From: Stutzerimonas stutzeri
GTDB taxonomy: Bacteria > Pseudomonadota > Gammaproteobacteria > Pseudomonadales > Pseudomonadaceae
Direction: 5' to 3'
Assembly: GCA_002339675.1 (NCBI GenBank)
Contig: DDKB01000018.1
Location: forward strand, 62,001 to 126,000
DNA: 64,000 nt
Shown here piece after piece: positions 25,054 to 35,394 of this stretch. The notes beneath the pieces were generated by a model. The model made no database searches. It was not told the DNA's origin and saw only the letters and a program-made list of their open reading frames with translations. Each line of letters begins with the position of its first letter. Within the stretch, counting starts at the first letter, position 1. A program made the position numbers and the translations under genes.

Positions 25054-25392
25054 TCAGATCGGTCGGCTGCCGTACTTGCTGTCCGGCTTCTTGGGCGGAT
25101 CGGCGACGACATTGGGCTCGACTTCCTGCACACGGCCACCGCGGGCGAGAAATTCCTCCATGGCCCGGGCCAGCTCATCGCGCTCCCGCTGCTTGGCTTC
25201 CAGGCTCGGCAGTTCCTCGACGGCCACCGCCTTGGCCTTGGCCTTCTTGCCGGTCGGCGTGGCGCGGTCGCTGTCGGTGCTTTCGTCGTCGGCGCTGTTG
25301 TCGGCTTCACCCTCGTCGGCCGGCGCCAGCTCCTCGTCGTCCTCCTCGTCGTTCACGTCCAGATCGTCTTGTTCTAGTTCTTCGTCACTCAT
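25054..25392 (-). CDS. sutA: SutA, RNA-polymerase-binding regulator of slow growth
   Basis: A 112-residue protein with a very acidic disordered N-terminal half (residues 1-45) and a conserved helical and C-terminal segment (ARAMEEFLARGGRVQEVEPN, then ADPPKKPDSKYGSRPI). This is SutA of P. aeruginosa, which binds the beta subunit and raises transcription of ribosomal and other genes during slow growth. The ATG at 25392 (MSDEELEQDDL) was chosen; the TTG two codons upstream is unlikely. Convergent with the HAD gene. Confidence 0.9.
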   Translation of the reverse strand: MSDEELEQDDLDVNDEEDDEELAPADEGEADNSADDESTDSDRATPTGKKAKAKAVAVEELPSLEAKQRERDELARAMEEFLARGGRVQEVEPNVVADPPKKPDSKYGSRPI

Positions 25393-25465
25393 GTTCAACC
25401 TCGTACCTTGCCAAAGCGGAAGTTATAGCCCGGCGATGCCCTTTTCGGTCACCGCCAAAAGAAAT

Positions 25466-25891
25466 TCAACTTGCCATCCCATGCAATGTTGCCACGACCT
25501 GGCGGGCGCCACCCTGGTCGCGATGTTCGCCCAGGTAAATGCCCTGCCAGGTCCCCAGCGCCAGCCGCCCCTCACTGACCGGCACGCTCACCTGGCAGCC
25601 CAGCAGGCTGGCCTTGAAATGCGCAGGAAGATCGTCCGGCCCTTCGTAGTCGTGCTCGTAACCCGCCTCGCCCTGGGGCACCAGCCGGTTGAAGAACCGC
25701 TCGAAATCGCGCCTTACCGCACCGTCGGCATTCTCGTTGACGGTCAGCGAGGCCGAGGTGTGGCGCAGCCACAGGTGTAACAGACCGACCCGGCACTGCC
25801 GCAGTTCCGGCAACCGGGCGAGCAGCTCGTCGGTGACGAGGTGGAACCCCCGCGGCCGCGGACGCAGCGTGATGATTGTCTGTTGCCACAT
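25466..25891 (-). CDS. YjbQ/UPF0047 family protein
   Basis: A 141-residue single-domain protein with the family signature LRHTSASLTVNENADGAVRRD (conserved His, Ser, Asn) and a second conserved region GRLALGTWQGIYLGEHRD with its terminal histidine. E. coli YjbQ has weak thiamine-phosphate synthase activity; the physiological role is unclear. ATG 25891 (MWQQTIITLRPRPRG) gives the normal length; the upstream open frame is an artefact. It is downstream of amtB2 with an intrinsic terminator between, so it is probably transcribed separately. Confidence 0.9.
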   Translation of the reverse strand: MWQQTIITLRPRPRGFHLVTDELLARLPELRQCRVGLLHLWLRHTSASLTVNENADGAVRRDFERFFNRLVPQGEAGYEHDYEGPDDLPAHFKASLLGCQVSVPVSEGRLALGTWQGIYLGEHRDQGGARQVVATLHGMAS

Positions 25892-25937
25892 GACGCCGCC
25901 CTCGCCCCTGGTCGCGCGCATTCTAGCGCGGCGGCAG

Positions 25938-25966
25938 AAAAAACAAAGGGCGCCCGAAGGCGCCCT
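25938..25966 (-). terminator. Intrinsic terminator of the glnK-amtB1-amtB2 unit
   Basis: On the minus strand GGGCGCC-TTCG-GGCGCCC is followed by TTTGTTTTTT, 18 bases beyond the amtB2 stop: a UUCG-capped stem plus U run, the textbook form. Confidence 0.9.
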
Positions 25967-25983
25967 GTCGTGGCCGAAACGGC

Positions 25984-27237
25984 TCAGCGTTTGCCGGTGA
26001 ACTCCGGGTAGGCTTCGAGGCCGCATTCGACCACGTCGACGCCCTCGTACTCTTCCTCTTCGCTGACGCGCAGGCCCATCACTGCCTTGATCACGCCCCA
26101 GACCACCAAGCTGGCGACGAATACCCAGGCAAAGATCGACACCAGGCCCAGCAGCTGCGCGCCGAACGAGCCTTCGGCGTTGGTCAGCGGCACGGCGAGC
26201 AGCCCCCACATGCCGACTACGCCATGCACCGAGATGGCCCCGACCGGGTCATCGAGCTTGAGCTTGTCCAGGCCGAGAATGCTGAAGACCACCAGTACGC
26301 CACCCACGCCGCCGATCAATACGGACTGCAACGCGCTCGGCGTCAGCGGTTCGGCGGTGATCGCGACCAGCCCGGCCAGGGCGCCGTTAAGCACCATGGT
26401 CAGGTCCGACTTGCCGAACAGCAGGCGAGCGGTAATCAGCGCGGCCACCAGCCCGCCGGCAGCGGCCATGTTGGTATTGGTGAACACCTGGGCGACGGCG
26501 TTGGCGTCCTCGATGGTGCTCATCTTCAGCTGCGAGCCGCCGTTGAAGCCGAACCAGCCCATCCACAGGATGAAGGCGCCAAGGGTCGACAGTGGCAGGT
26601 TGGCGCCGGGAATCGCATTGATCTGCCCGTTGGGGCCGTATTTGCCCTTGCGCGGGCCGAGCAGCAGCACACCGGCGAGGGCGGCCGAGGCACCGGCCAT
26701 GTGCACCAGGCCGGAGCCTGCGAAGTCGAGGAAACCGGCCGCATCGAGAAAGCCGCCACCCCATTTCCAATAGCCCTGCACCGGGTAGATCACCGCGGTC
26801 ATCACCACGGCGAAGGCGATGAAGGCCCAGAGTTTCATCCGCTCGGCCACCGCGCCGGAGACCACTGACATGCAGGTCGCGGCGAACACCACCTGGAAGA
26901 AGAAGTCGGCCCGGGTCGAATAGTAGGGCGCGTCCTCACCGCCAGCGGCCACCAGGTCCACGGCATTTTCGTCGCCAATGAGGAAGCCCAGGCTCGGCAG
27001 GATGCCGCCGTCCGGGCTGGAATACATGATGTAGTAGCCGATCAGCAGGTACATGATCGATGCCACCGCGTAGAGCACGATGTTCTTGGTCAGGATCTCG
27101 GCAGTGTTCTTCGCCCGGACCAGCCCGGCCTCGAGCATCGAGAAACCGGCCGCCATCCACATCACCAGGGCGCCGCAGATGAGGAAGTAGAACGTATCGA
27201 GTCCGTATTGGACGGGTATCAGTGCTGTGCTGTCCAT
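25984..27237 (-). CDS. amtB2: Ammonium transporter AmtB2
   Basis: A 417-residue Amt/Mep/Rh channel with eleven expected membrane helices, beginning MDSTALIPVQYGLDTFYFL. It keeps AGFSMLEAGLVRAKNTAEILTKN in the N-terminal third and the pore histidine regions (GSGLVHMAGASAALAGVLLLG and ISVHGVVGMWGLLAVPLT). Unlike AmtB1 it has no obvious cleavable signal. P. stutzeri strains are known for two amtB genes behind glnK, exactly the arrangement here. PII (GlnK) would plug the channel when nitrogen is sufficient. The ATG at 27237 was preferred over the open upstream frame. Confidence 0.93.
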   Translation of the reverse strand: MDSTALIPVQYGLDTFYFLICGALVMWMAAGFSMLEAGLVRAKNTAEILTKNIVLYAVASIMYLLIGYYIMYSSPDGGILPSLGFLIGDENAVDLVAAGGEDAPYYSTRADFFFQVVFAATCMSVVSGAVAERMKLWAFIAFAVVMTAVIYPVQGYWKWGGGFLDAAGFLDFAGSGLVHMAGASAALAGVLLLGPRKGKYGPNGQINAIPGANLPLSTLGAFILWMGWFGFNGGSQLKMSTIEDANAVAQVFTNTNMAAAGGLVAALITARLLFGKSDLTMVLNGALAGLVAITAEPLTPSALQSVLIGGVGGVLVVFSILGLDKLKLDDPVGAISVHGVVGMWGLLAVPLTNAEGSFGAQLLGLVSIFAWVFVASLVVWGVIKAVMGLRVSEEEEYEGVDVVECGLEAYPEFTGKR

Positions 27238-27361
27238 TTTGATCACCTTTCCGTCGCGCCGATCGGCGCAGTTCGGGTTCAGGTCGCCACCCGCCACGGC
27301 GTCACGCTGGCTGGCAACGACCTGTCGGCGCCCGGGTTGGCGGCGGGCGCCTTTCGTGTCC

Positions 27362-28678
27362 TTACAGGTTGTAGCCGCGCTCGTTGTGCAGGCTGAGGTC
27401 CAGGCCGACGGTTTCGTCTTCCTCGCTGACCCGCAGTCCCATCACCACGTCGATCACCTTGAGGATCACGAAAGTGATGATGGCGGTGTACACCACGGTG
27501 AACAGCACGCCCTTGAACTGGATCCACAGTTGCAGGGCGACGTTTTCCACTTCACCGAAGCCACCCAGCGCAGGCGCGGCGAACACGCCGGTGAGCAGCG
27601 CGCCGACGATGCCGCCGATACCGTGCACGCCAAAGGCGTCCAGGGAGTCGTCGTAGCCGAGCTTGCGCTTCAGGCTGGTGGCGCAGAAGAAGCAGATCAC
27701 GCCCGCCGCCAGGCCGATCACCAGGGCGCCCATCGGGCCGACCGTGCCGGCTGCCGGCGTAATGGCGACCAGCCCGGCGACCACGCCGGAGGCGATGCCC
27801 AGGGCACTGGGTTTGCCGTGGGTCAGCCACTCGGCAAACATCCAGCTCAGCGCAGCCGCAGCGGTGGCGATCTGCGTCACCAGCATGGCCATGCCGGCGG
27901 TGCCGTTGGCGGCGAGCGAGGAGCCGGCGTTGAAGCCGAACCAGCCGATCCACAGCATCGCTGCGCCCACCAGGGTCAGGCCCAGGTTGTGCGGCGCCAT
28001 CGGAGTGGTCGGGTAGCCCTTGCGCTTGCCCAGCACCAGGCACGCCACCAGGCCGGCGATACCGGCGTTGATGTGCACCACGGTGCCGCCAGCGAAATCG
28101 AGCACGCCCCAGTCCCACAGCAGGCCGCCATCACCGCCCCAGACCATGTGCGCGATCGGCGCGTAGACCAGGGTGAACCACACCGTCATGAACACCAGCA
28201 TCGCCGAGAACTTCATGCGTTCGGCGAAGGCGCCGACGATCAGCGCCGGGGTGATGATGGCGAACGTCATCTGGAAGGTGATGAACACACTCTCCGGCAC
28301 CGCGCCGGTGAGGCTGTCGGGCGTCAGTCCGGCCAGGAAGGCCCGGCCGAGGCCGCCGACGAAGGAGTTGAGGTTGGTGACGCCCGCTTCCATACCGGCA
28401 GTGTCGAATGCCAGGCTGTAGCCATAGACCATCCAGAGGATGCTCATCAGGCCGGTAATGGCGAAGCACTGCATCATCACCGAGAGGATGTTCTTCGAGC
28501 GGACCATGCCGCCGTAGAACAGGGCCAGGCCGGGAATCGTCATGAACAACACCAGCGCGGTCGCGGTCAGCATCCATGCCGTGTCGCCTGAATCGAGGGT
28601 CGCCTCCTGTGCCATGGCGATGCCGGGGCTGATCAGAGACAAAAGGGCTCCTAGCCCTGCGATTTTTCGCAGAGTCAT
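27362..28678 (-). CDS. amtB1: Ammonium transporter AmtB1 with signal peptide
   Basis: A 438-residue Amt channel with a cleavable signal (MTLRKIAGLGALLSLISPGIAMAQEA). It has the full set of membrane helices, the twin pore histidines (GGTVVHINAGIAGLVACLVLG and AFGVHGIGGIVGALLTG), and the cytoplasmic C-terminal tail (MGLRVSEEDETVGLDLSLHNERGY) that docks GlnK. AGGAG precedes ATG by 8 bases. The 124-base gap to amtB2 holds a GC-rich hairpin (GGCGCCCG with CGGGCGCC) that may reduce readthrough into the second gene. Confidence 0.95.
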   Translation of the reverse strand: MTLRKIAGLGALLSLISPGIAMAQEATLDSGDTAWMLTATALVLFMTIPGLALFYGGMVRSKNILSVMMQCFAITGLMSILWMVYGYSLAFDTAGMEAGVTNLNSFVGGLGRAFLAGLTPDSLTGAVPESVFITFQMTFAIITPALIVGAFAERMKFSAMLVFMTVWFTLVYAPIAHMVWGGDGGLLWDWGVLDFAGGTVVHINAGIAGLVACLVLGKRKGYPTTPMAPHNLGLTLVGAAMLWIGWFGFNAGSSLAANGTAGMAMLVTQIATAAAALSWMFAEWLTHGKPSALGIASGVVAGLVAITPAAGTVGPMGALVIGLAAGVICFFCATSLKRKLGYDDSLDAFGVHGIGGIVGALLTGVFAAPALGGFGEVENVALQLWIQFKGVLFTVVYTAIITFVILKVIDVVMGLRVSEEDETVGLDLSLHNERGYNL

Positions 28679-28794
28679 GGTTTTACTCCTGGGGCGTGTG
28701 GGGTTCGTAGGCCTGCCTGGGCAGGCAATCGCGAAGCTCGTTGCGCGTGGCGAGTGACGGGCGGGACCGCTCGGGCGCTCGCTACGCGCGGCCG

Positions 28795-29133
28795 TCAGAT
28801 CGCGTCGGTGTCGGTTTCGCCAGTCCGGATGCGGATGGCCTGCTCCAGATTGACGACGAAGATCTTGCCGTCGCCGATCTTGCCGGTGTTAGCCGCCTTG
28901 GTGATGGCCTCGATCACGCGATCGAGCTGGTCGTCGGCGATGGCCACATCGATCTTCACTTTCGGCAGGAAGTCGACCACGTATTCGGCACCGCGATAGA
29001 GCTCGGTATGCCCTTTCTGGCGTCCGAAACCCTTGACCTCGGTGACTGTGATGCCCTGGACGCCGATTTCCGACAGCGACTCGCGCACGTCGTCCAGCTT
29101 GAACGGCTTGATGATGGCAGTGACTAGTTTCAT
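28795..29133 (-). CDS. glnK: PII nitrogen signalling protein GlnK
   Basis: A 112-residue PII protein (MKLVTAIIKPFKLDDVRESL). The T-loop carries the uridylylation tyrosine Y51 in ELYRGAEYVVDFLPK, and the ATP/2-oxoglutarate site residues are conserved (GDGKIFV, RIRTGE). GlnK blocks AmtB channels when ammonium rises and modulates NtrB and GlnE. First gene of glnK-amtB1-amtB2. In pseudomonads this unit is nitrogen-starvation induced through NtrC, and an NtrC-type palindrome is visible 282 bases upstream of its start. Confidence 0.96.
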   Translation of the reverse strand: MKLVTAIIKPFKLDDVRESLSEIGVQGITVTEVKGFGRQKGHTELYRGAEYVVDFLPKVKIDVAIADDQLDRVIEAITKAANTGKIGDGKIFVVNLEQAIRIRTGETDTDAI

Positions 29134-29531
29134 GAAACTTCTCCCGTTTAGGTGGACTTGCCCCAGAAGTACGAACCCGGGTCAAGTCTAAGCGCAGTGT
29201 CTGGCTCTTGTAACGCGCCGGCATGGCCCGGCGACCCTCCGACACCATCAACCGATCCGACGAAACGTCCCGAATCGCCTAAGCACCGCAACCTGTCGGT
29301 GCATGCGTCAACACGAGCAAAGCAGAAACGATGCCAATTCCACCGGACCGGCGGTACACCCCGCCGCAGCGCGGCCCCGGGCGCCAGCGAGCGCCCCACA
29401 GCAAGCGCAGCGGCGCACCAACATGGTGCCTGCGCCCAGGGAGCCGTGCCCGCATTCGTGCACCGTTACGCCCCGGAGCCCCGCTGGCGGGCCGTGCTAC
29501 ACTGCAGCCCGCTCAAAAACAGGTGACCACC
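29134..29531. other. glnK-ubiK divergent intergenic region
   Basis: 398 bases without a gene I can support. It holds the NtrC-like palindrome described separately and a second, wider inverted repeat (GCACC at 29283-29287, GGTGC at 29298-29302; 10-base spacer). I looked for a sigma-54 GG-N10-GC promoter upstream of glnK and found no convincing match. The right side must contain the ubiK promoter. Confidence 0.5.
29415..29429. promoter_or_regulatory. NtrC-type binding palindrome
   Basis: GCACC-N5-GGTGC is a perfect match to the core of the enteric NtrC enhancer consensus. It stands 282 bases upstream of the glnK start and about 100 bases before ubiK. Regulation of the ammonium operon is the obvious role; the distance is long but within the range of enhancer action. 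Confidence 0.6.
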
Positions 29532-29795
29532 ATGCTTGCGCCCAAAGCTTTTCTCGATGCCATCGGCTCCCAGGCCTCGCGCCTCTTCAACGGCGAAACG
29601 CCGCTGCCCCGGGCGGAAATCGAAGCCCAGTTCAAGGGCATCGTGCAGGGCGCCCTGAGCAAACTCGACGTGGTCAGCCGCGACGAGTTCGACAGCCAGA
29701 TGGTGGTGCTCGCACGCACCCGCGCCCGCCTCGAGGCGCTGGAAGCCAAGGTGGCCGAACTGGAAGAAAGGCTGACGCCGCCCACCGCCGAATAA
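29532..29795 (+). CDS. ubiK: UbiK (BMFP family) ubiquinone biosynthesis accessory factor
   Basis: An 87-residue protein with an amphipathic N-terminal helix (MLAPKAFLDAIGSQASRLFN) that binds membrane, and a C-terminal trimeric coiled coil (MVVLARTRARLEALEAKVAELEERL). UbiK helps the aerobic ubiquinone assembly complex with UbiJ. It precedes comM by 30 bases, a conserved pairing in Pseudomonas. Confidence 0.92.
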   Translation: MLAPKAFLDAIGSQASRLFNGETPLPRAEIEAQFKGIVQGALSKLDVVSRDEFDSQMVVLARTRARLEALEAKVAELEERLTPPTAE

Positions 29796-29825
29796 AACCG
29801 GCGGCAACGATCAACGGAGTGATCG

Positions 29826-31325
<1,500 letters not shown>

Positions 31326-31523
31326 GTCGAGAACCCGGCACCCAGCGCGGGCAAAAAATAGAATCAGGCGGATCGCCGCAAAGCGGCCAGCCAAACGGTC
31401 TGATCCTGGGCAAGCTTGCCCGGTGGCCACGCCCGCGTCAGGTCGGAAGCGGGCCGGTATGTTAGATTGCCCCCTCTTCGCCACAGGCGGCCACTCCCCA
31501 ATCGGTAACTCAAGGAGCGCAGC

Positions 31524-33497
31524 ATGGAGGCCAACAAGTCTTCTTCTCCCACCCTCAACCCCCCGGTGTTCTACGGCTCGGCCGTTCTCATCCTGATCCT
31601 GGTGCTGTACAGCGTCGCCGCCCCCGAACATGCCCAGGGCGTGTTCAGTGACCTGCAGGCCTGGATCATCGCCAATGTCAGCTGGCTCTATATTCTGGCG
31701 GTCGCGATCATCCTGCTGATGGTCGTGCTGCTGGCCCTCAGCCGCTACGGCGACATCAAGCTCGGGCCCGACCACAGCGAGCCGGACTACAGCTACCTGA
31801 CCTGGTTCTCGATGCTGTTCTCGGCCGGCATGGGCATCGGCCTGATGTTCTTCGGCGTCGCCGAGCCGGTGATGCACTTCCTCTCCCCCCCTGTTGGCGA
31901 AGGCGGCACCGTGGCCGCGGCGCGCGAGGCGATGAAGATCACCTTTTTCCACTGGGGCCTGCATGCGTGGGCGATCTACGCCATCGTGGCGATGATCCTC
32001 GCCTACTTCAGTTTTCGACAGGGCCTGCCACTGACCCTGCGCTCGGCACTGTACCCGCTGATCGGCGAGCGCATCCACGGGCCGATCGGGCATGCGGTGG
32101 ACATCTTTGCCATTATCGGCACCGTGCTGGGCGTGGCGACCTCGCTGGGCCTGGGTGTCACCCAGATCAACTCCGGGCTCAACCACCTTTACGGTGTGCC
32201 CATCTCGATCCCGGTGCAGATCGCGCTGATCGCCGGTACCACGCTGCTGGCAACGATTTCCGTGGTCACCGGCCTGGACAAGGGCGTACGCCGGCTGTCC
32301 GAGCTGAACCTGACCCTGGCGGTGCTGTTGCTGCTGCTGGTGCTGATCGCCGGCCCCACCGTGTTCATCCTGCAAACCTTCGTGCAGAACACCGGCAACT
32401 ACTTCTCACAGATCGTCACGGCCACGTTCAACCTCTATGCCTATGAGCCGAACGACTGGATCGGCGGCTGGACGCTGTTCTACTGGGGCTGGTGGCTGGC
32501 GTGGTCGCCCTTTGTAGGCCTGTTCATTGCGCGCATCTCGCGCGGCCGGACGATCCGCGAATTCGTCACCGGCGTGCTGCTGGTGCCCACCGCCTTCACC
32601 CTGCTGTGGATGACCGTGTTCGGCGACACCGCGATCCACATGATCCTCTGGGATCACCTCACCAGCCTGGGCGAGGCCATCGAGCGCGACAGTTCGCTGG
32701 CGCTGTTCGTCTTTCTCGAGCAGTTTCCCTTCGCGTCGCTGCTGTCGCTGGTGGCGATCATCATGGTCGTGGTGTTCTTCGTCACCTCTGCCGACTCCGG
32801 CGCCCTGGTGGTCGACATGCTGGCCTCCGGCGGCGAGGGCCAGACGCCAACCTGGCAACGCATCTTCTGGGCCGGCTCGATGGGTGCCGTGGCGATCGCC
32901 CTGCTCCTCGCCGATGGCCTGACCGCATTGCAGACCGCGACCATCGCCAGCGCCCTGCCCTTCACCATCGTGCTGCTCTGCGCGATGTGGGGCCTGCTCA
33001 AGGCGCTGCGCGTCGATGCCACCAAACAGGGGTTGCGCTACCAGTCGCTGAATACCACGCCGACCGCCCCGCAGTCCGAGGGCGGCTGGCGCCGGCGCGT
33101 GCAGAACCTGACCCGCTACCCGCGGCGCCGTGACGTCGAACGCTTCATCGCCGAGGTTGCCGCACCGGCCTGCGCCGCAGTGGCCACAGAACTACGCGAA
33201 CAGGGGTACGGCGTGGAGCTGACCAGCGATGAGGACGGCCGCACCGGCCTGCAAATCACCCACGAGGGCGCGCCCGACTTCATCTACCAGATCCGTCCGC
33301 GCGGCTACCCGATGCCGAGCTTCGTGGTCACCGAAGCGGGCGACGAGGACGAGCGCAACTACTACCGTGCCGAGGTGCACCTCAAGGAAGGCGGTCAGAA
33401 CTACGACGTCATGGGCTGGAGCCGCGACGGCGTGATCGGCGACATCCTCGACCAGTACGAAAAGCACATGCACTTCCTGCACATGGTGCGTCCGTGA
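31524..33497 (+). CDS. betT: BCCT-family choline/betaine transporter (BetT type)
   Basis: A 657-residue transporter with twelve expected membrane helices: signature GMGIGLMFFGVAEP near the third helix and the tryptophan-rich WTLFYWGWWLAWSPFVGLF. A C-terminal cytoplasmic extension of about 140 residues (from about 515) distinguishes BetT from BetP and senses osmolarity in related transporters. It imports choline with protons for glycine betaine synthesis; betaine or carnitine are alternatives. AAGGAG is present 7 bases before ATG. The position fits PA5291. Confidence 0.9.
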   Translation: MEANKSSSPTLNPPVFYGSAVLILILVLYSVAAPEHAQGVFSDLQAWIIANVSWLYILAVAIILLMVVLLALSRYGDIKLGPDHSEPDYSYLTWFSMLFSAGMGIGLMFFGVAEPVMHFLSPPVGEGGTVAAAREAMKITFFHWGLHAWAIYAIVAMILAYFSFRQGLPLTLRSALYPLIGERIHGPIGHAVDIFAIIGTVLGVATSLGLGVTQINSGLNHLYGVPISIPVQIALIAGTTLLATISVVTGLDKGVRRLSELNLTLAVLLLLLVLIAGPTVFILQTFVQNTGNYFSQIVTATFNLYAYEPNDWIGGWTLFYWGWWLAWSPFVGLFIARISRGRTIREFVTGVLLVPTAFTLLWMTVFGDTAIHMILWDHLTSLGEAIERDSSLALFVFLEQFPFASLLSLVAIIMVVVFFVTSADSGALVVDMLASGGEGQTPTWQRIFWAGSMGAVAIALLLADGLTALQTATIASALPFTIVLLCAMWGLLKALRVDATKQGLRYQSLNTTPTAPQSEGGWRRRVQNLTRYPRRRDVERFIAEVAAPACAAVATELREQGYGVELTSDEDGRTGLQITHEGAPDFIYQIRPRGYPMPSFVVTEAGDEDERNYYRAEVHLKEGGQNYDVMGWSRDGVIGDILDQYEKHMHFLHMVRP

Positions 33498-33504
33498 ACC
33501 CCGA

Positions 33505-35163
33505 TCAGGCGCGTGCGCCCAGCGCGCGGCCCTGATCGAGAAACGGCCGGAGTTCGGCCAGTGGCAACGGCCTGCTGATCAGGTAACCCTGGACCTGATC
33601 AGCACCGAAGCGCCGCAACTGGCCGAGCTGCGCCGTAGCTTCAACCCCCTCGGCGACGACTTCCAGACCCAGCTCGTGGGCCAGGCCGATCATCGCCCGC
33701 ACCAGCCGCCCGTTCTTCGGCCGTGAGGTCATCTGATCGACAAAACTCTTGTCGATCTTCAACAGGCTGATGGGCAGCCGGCTGAGGTGCACGAAGGACG
33801 AAAAGCCCGTACCGAAGTCGTCCAGGGAAAACCGCACGCCGAGCGCCGCCAGAGCGTCCATGGTGCTGCGGACCTGGTCGCTGCGGCGCATCACGGCGGT
33901 TTCCGTCAGCTCGAACTCCAGCCAGTGCGGGTCGACCCCGCGCTCCTCGATCAGCCGCTGCAAGGTGGCCAGCAACTGACTGTCGAGGAACTGGCGGAAC
34001 GACAGGTTGACGGCCATGTGCAGCTCGCCGACGCCGCTGTCGCGCAGGCTCTGCAGGTCGCGCAGAGCGCGCGCGATGACCCAGTAGCCCAACGGCACGA
34101 TCAGCCCGCTCTCCTCGGCCATGGGAATGAACTCGTCCGGCGCAAGCACGCCGCGCTCGGCATGCGGCCAGCGCACCAGCGCCTCGAGGCCGACGATGCG
34201 GCCGGTGTCGATGCACTGGCGCGGCTGGTAGTGCAGCTCCAGGTCATCGCGGCGCAGGGCCCGCCGCAGCTCGCCTTCGAGATCGGCGAAACTGCTGGCA
34301 CTGCGGTTGATGCGCGGGTTGTAGCGGTGCCAGCTGCAGCCCTGGGTAGCCTTGGCCTGGCGCATGGCGATCTGCGCGAGCCAGAACAGCTGGTCGGCAT
34401 CGATCCCGTCGGTCGCGTCGGCCAGGCCGAGGCTGCAGCCGAGCATCAGGCTTTCGCCGCCCAGCCAGTAAGGTTCGGCGAGGGCTTCCATCAGGCGGTC
34501 GGCCAGGCGCTCGATGCGTCCCGGACGGGACGCATCGAGCAGCAGCGCGAACTCGTCGCCGCCAAGCCGGCCGAGCCGGTCGCCCACCTCCAACTGCGCC
34601 TTCAGGCGCGCCACCACCTGGACGATCAGCCGGTCGCCAGCCTGGTGGCCCAGGGCATCGTTGACCCGGCGAAAGTTGTCGAGGTCGAGCACGCCGAGCA
34701 CCAGCCCGGCACCCTCGTGGTCCACCAGCGTGGTGACCAGCAGCGCCTGGAAACCCTGGCGGTTGGCGATGCCGGTCAGCGGGTCCTGCAGCGCCAGGCG
34801 TTGCACCACCCCCTGCAGCTTGCACCGCTCGCGGGCGTAGCGCAGGCAGCGGCGCAGCAGTTCGGGGTTGAGCGACGGGCCAATCAGCCAGTCGATGACG
34901 CCCTCGGGCGACTCGGCGACTTCCTCGTCGAGCAGCAGCACGCTGGGCCAGGGGAAGCGCCCCGATTCCGGCCGCCTGCCCAGCGTAACCAGCAGCAGGC
35001 TGGGGCCGGCCTCGGCCAGCGCCGCGTGTGCGGCGGGCCAGTCAGCCACGACATGCAGCGTGTAGGCACCCGGCAGGCTGACGAGCGCCAGCTGCAGCTG
35101 CTCGCGCCACTCGGGCCGATCAGCGAGCAGGACCAGGCGTAGCGGTTGTGCGGACGATGTCAC
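33505..35163 (-). CDS. GGDEF-EAL cyclic-di-GMP enzyme
   Basis: About 552 residues: an N-terminal pseudo-receiver-like region (to about 120; no clear phospho-aspartate), a GGDEF domain with intact LGGDEFALL, and an EAL domain with EALVRW, the DDFGTG loop and the metal-binding glutamates (ELTETAV, VVAEGVE) in place. The EAL domain should be an active phosphodiesterase. The homologue in P. aeruginosa, PA5295 (ProE), is a strong phosphodiesterase. I chose GTG 35163 because GGGGAA lies 6 bases upstream; ATG 35181 in frame lacks a site. Convergent with betT, divergent from rep. Confidence 0.9.
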   Translation of the reverse strand: MTSSAQPLRLVLLADRPEWREQLQLALVSLPGAYTLHVVADWPAAHAALAEAGPSLLLVTLGRRPESGRFPWPSVLLLDEEVAESPEGVIDWLIGPSLNPELLRRCLRYARERCKLQGVVQRLALQDPLTGIANRQGFQALLVTTLVDHEGAGLVLGVLDLDNFRRVNDALGHQAGDRLIVQVVARLKAQLEVGDRLGRLGGDEFALLLDASRPGRIERLADRLMEALAEPYWLGGESLMLGCSLGLADATDGIDADQLFWLAQIAMRQAKATQGCSWHRYNPRINRSASSFADLEGELRRALRRDDLELHYQPRQCIDTGRIVGLEALVRWPHAERGVLAPDEFIPMAEESGLIVPLGYWVIARALRDLQSLRDSGVGELHMAVNLSFRQFLDSQLLATLQRLIEERGVDPHWLEFELTETAVMRRSDQVRSTMDALAALGVRFSLDDFGTGFSSFVHLSRLPISLLKIDKSFVDQMTSRPKNGRLVRAMIGLAHELGLEVVAEGVEATAQLGQLRRFGADQVQGYLISRPLPLAELRPFLDQGRALGARA

Positions 35164-35394
35164 GGTTGTTCCCCGATACATGCGGAGCAGGAGATGGCGT
35201 TGCCACCTCGACGGTCACACCTCCCTGTGCACAGCGGGACGTCAGGCCGAGCAGCCAAAAACGGGCGTCGGCGCATAGACTAGAGCAATCTGCCGCCGAA
35301 CCCAGCGTGGCCGGCGACGACCGGTAGCGGCAATGCCGATTCCCCGCCCCAGCCCTGCTAAACTCTCGCCCCCGCTTCAACAGACCAAACGAGA

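Noticed and set aside
27290..27360. Intrinsic terminator between amtB1 and amtB2
   Set aside because: The hairpin lacks a T run on the minus strand, so I noted it only as a possible partial brake in the amtB1 entry.
29134..29280. Sigma-54 promoter for glnK
   Set aside because: No GG-N10-GC element close to TGGCAC-N5-TTGCA was found on the minus strand, although one is expected from nitrogen control in relatives.
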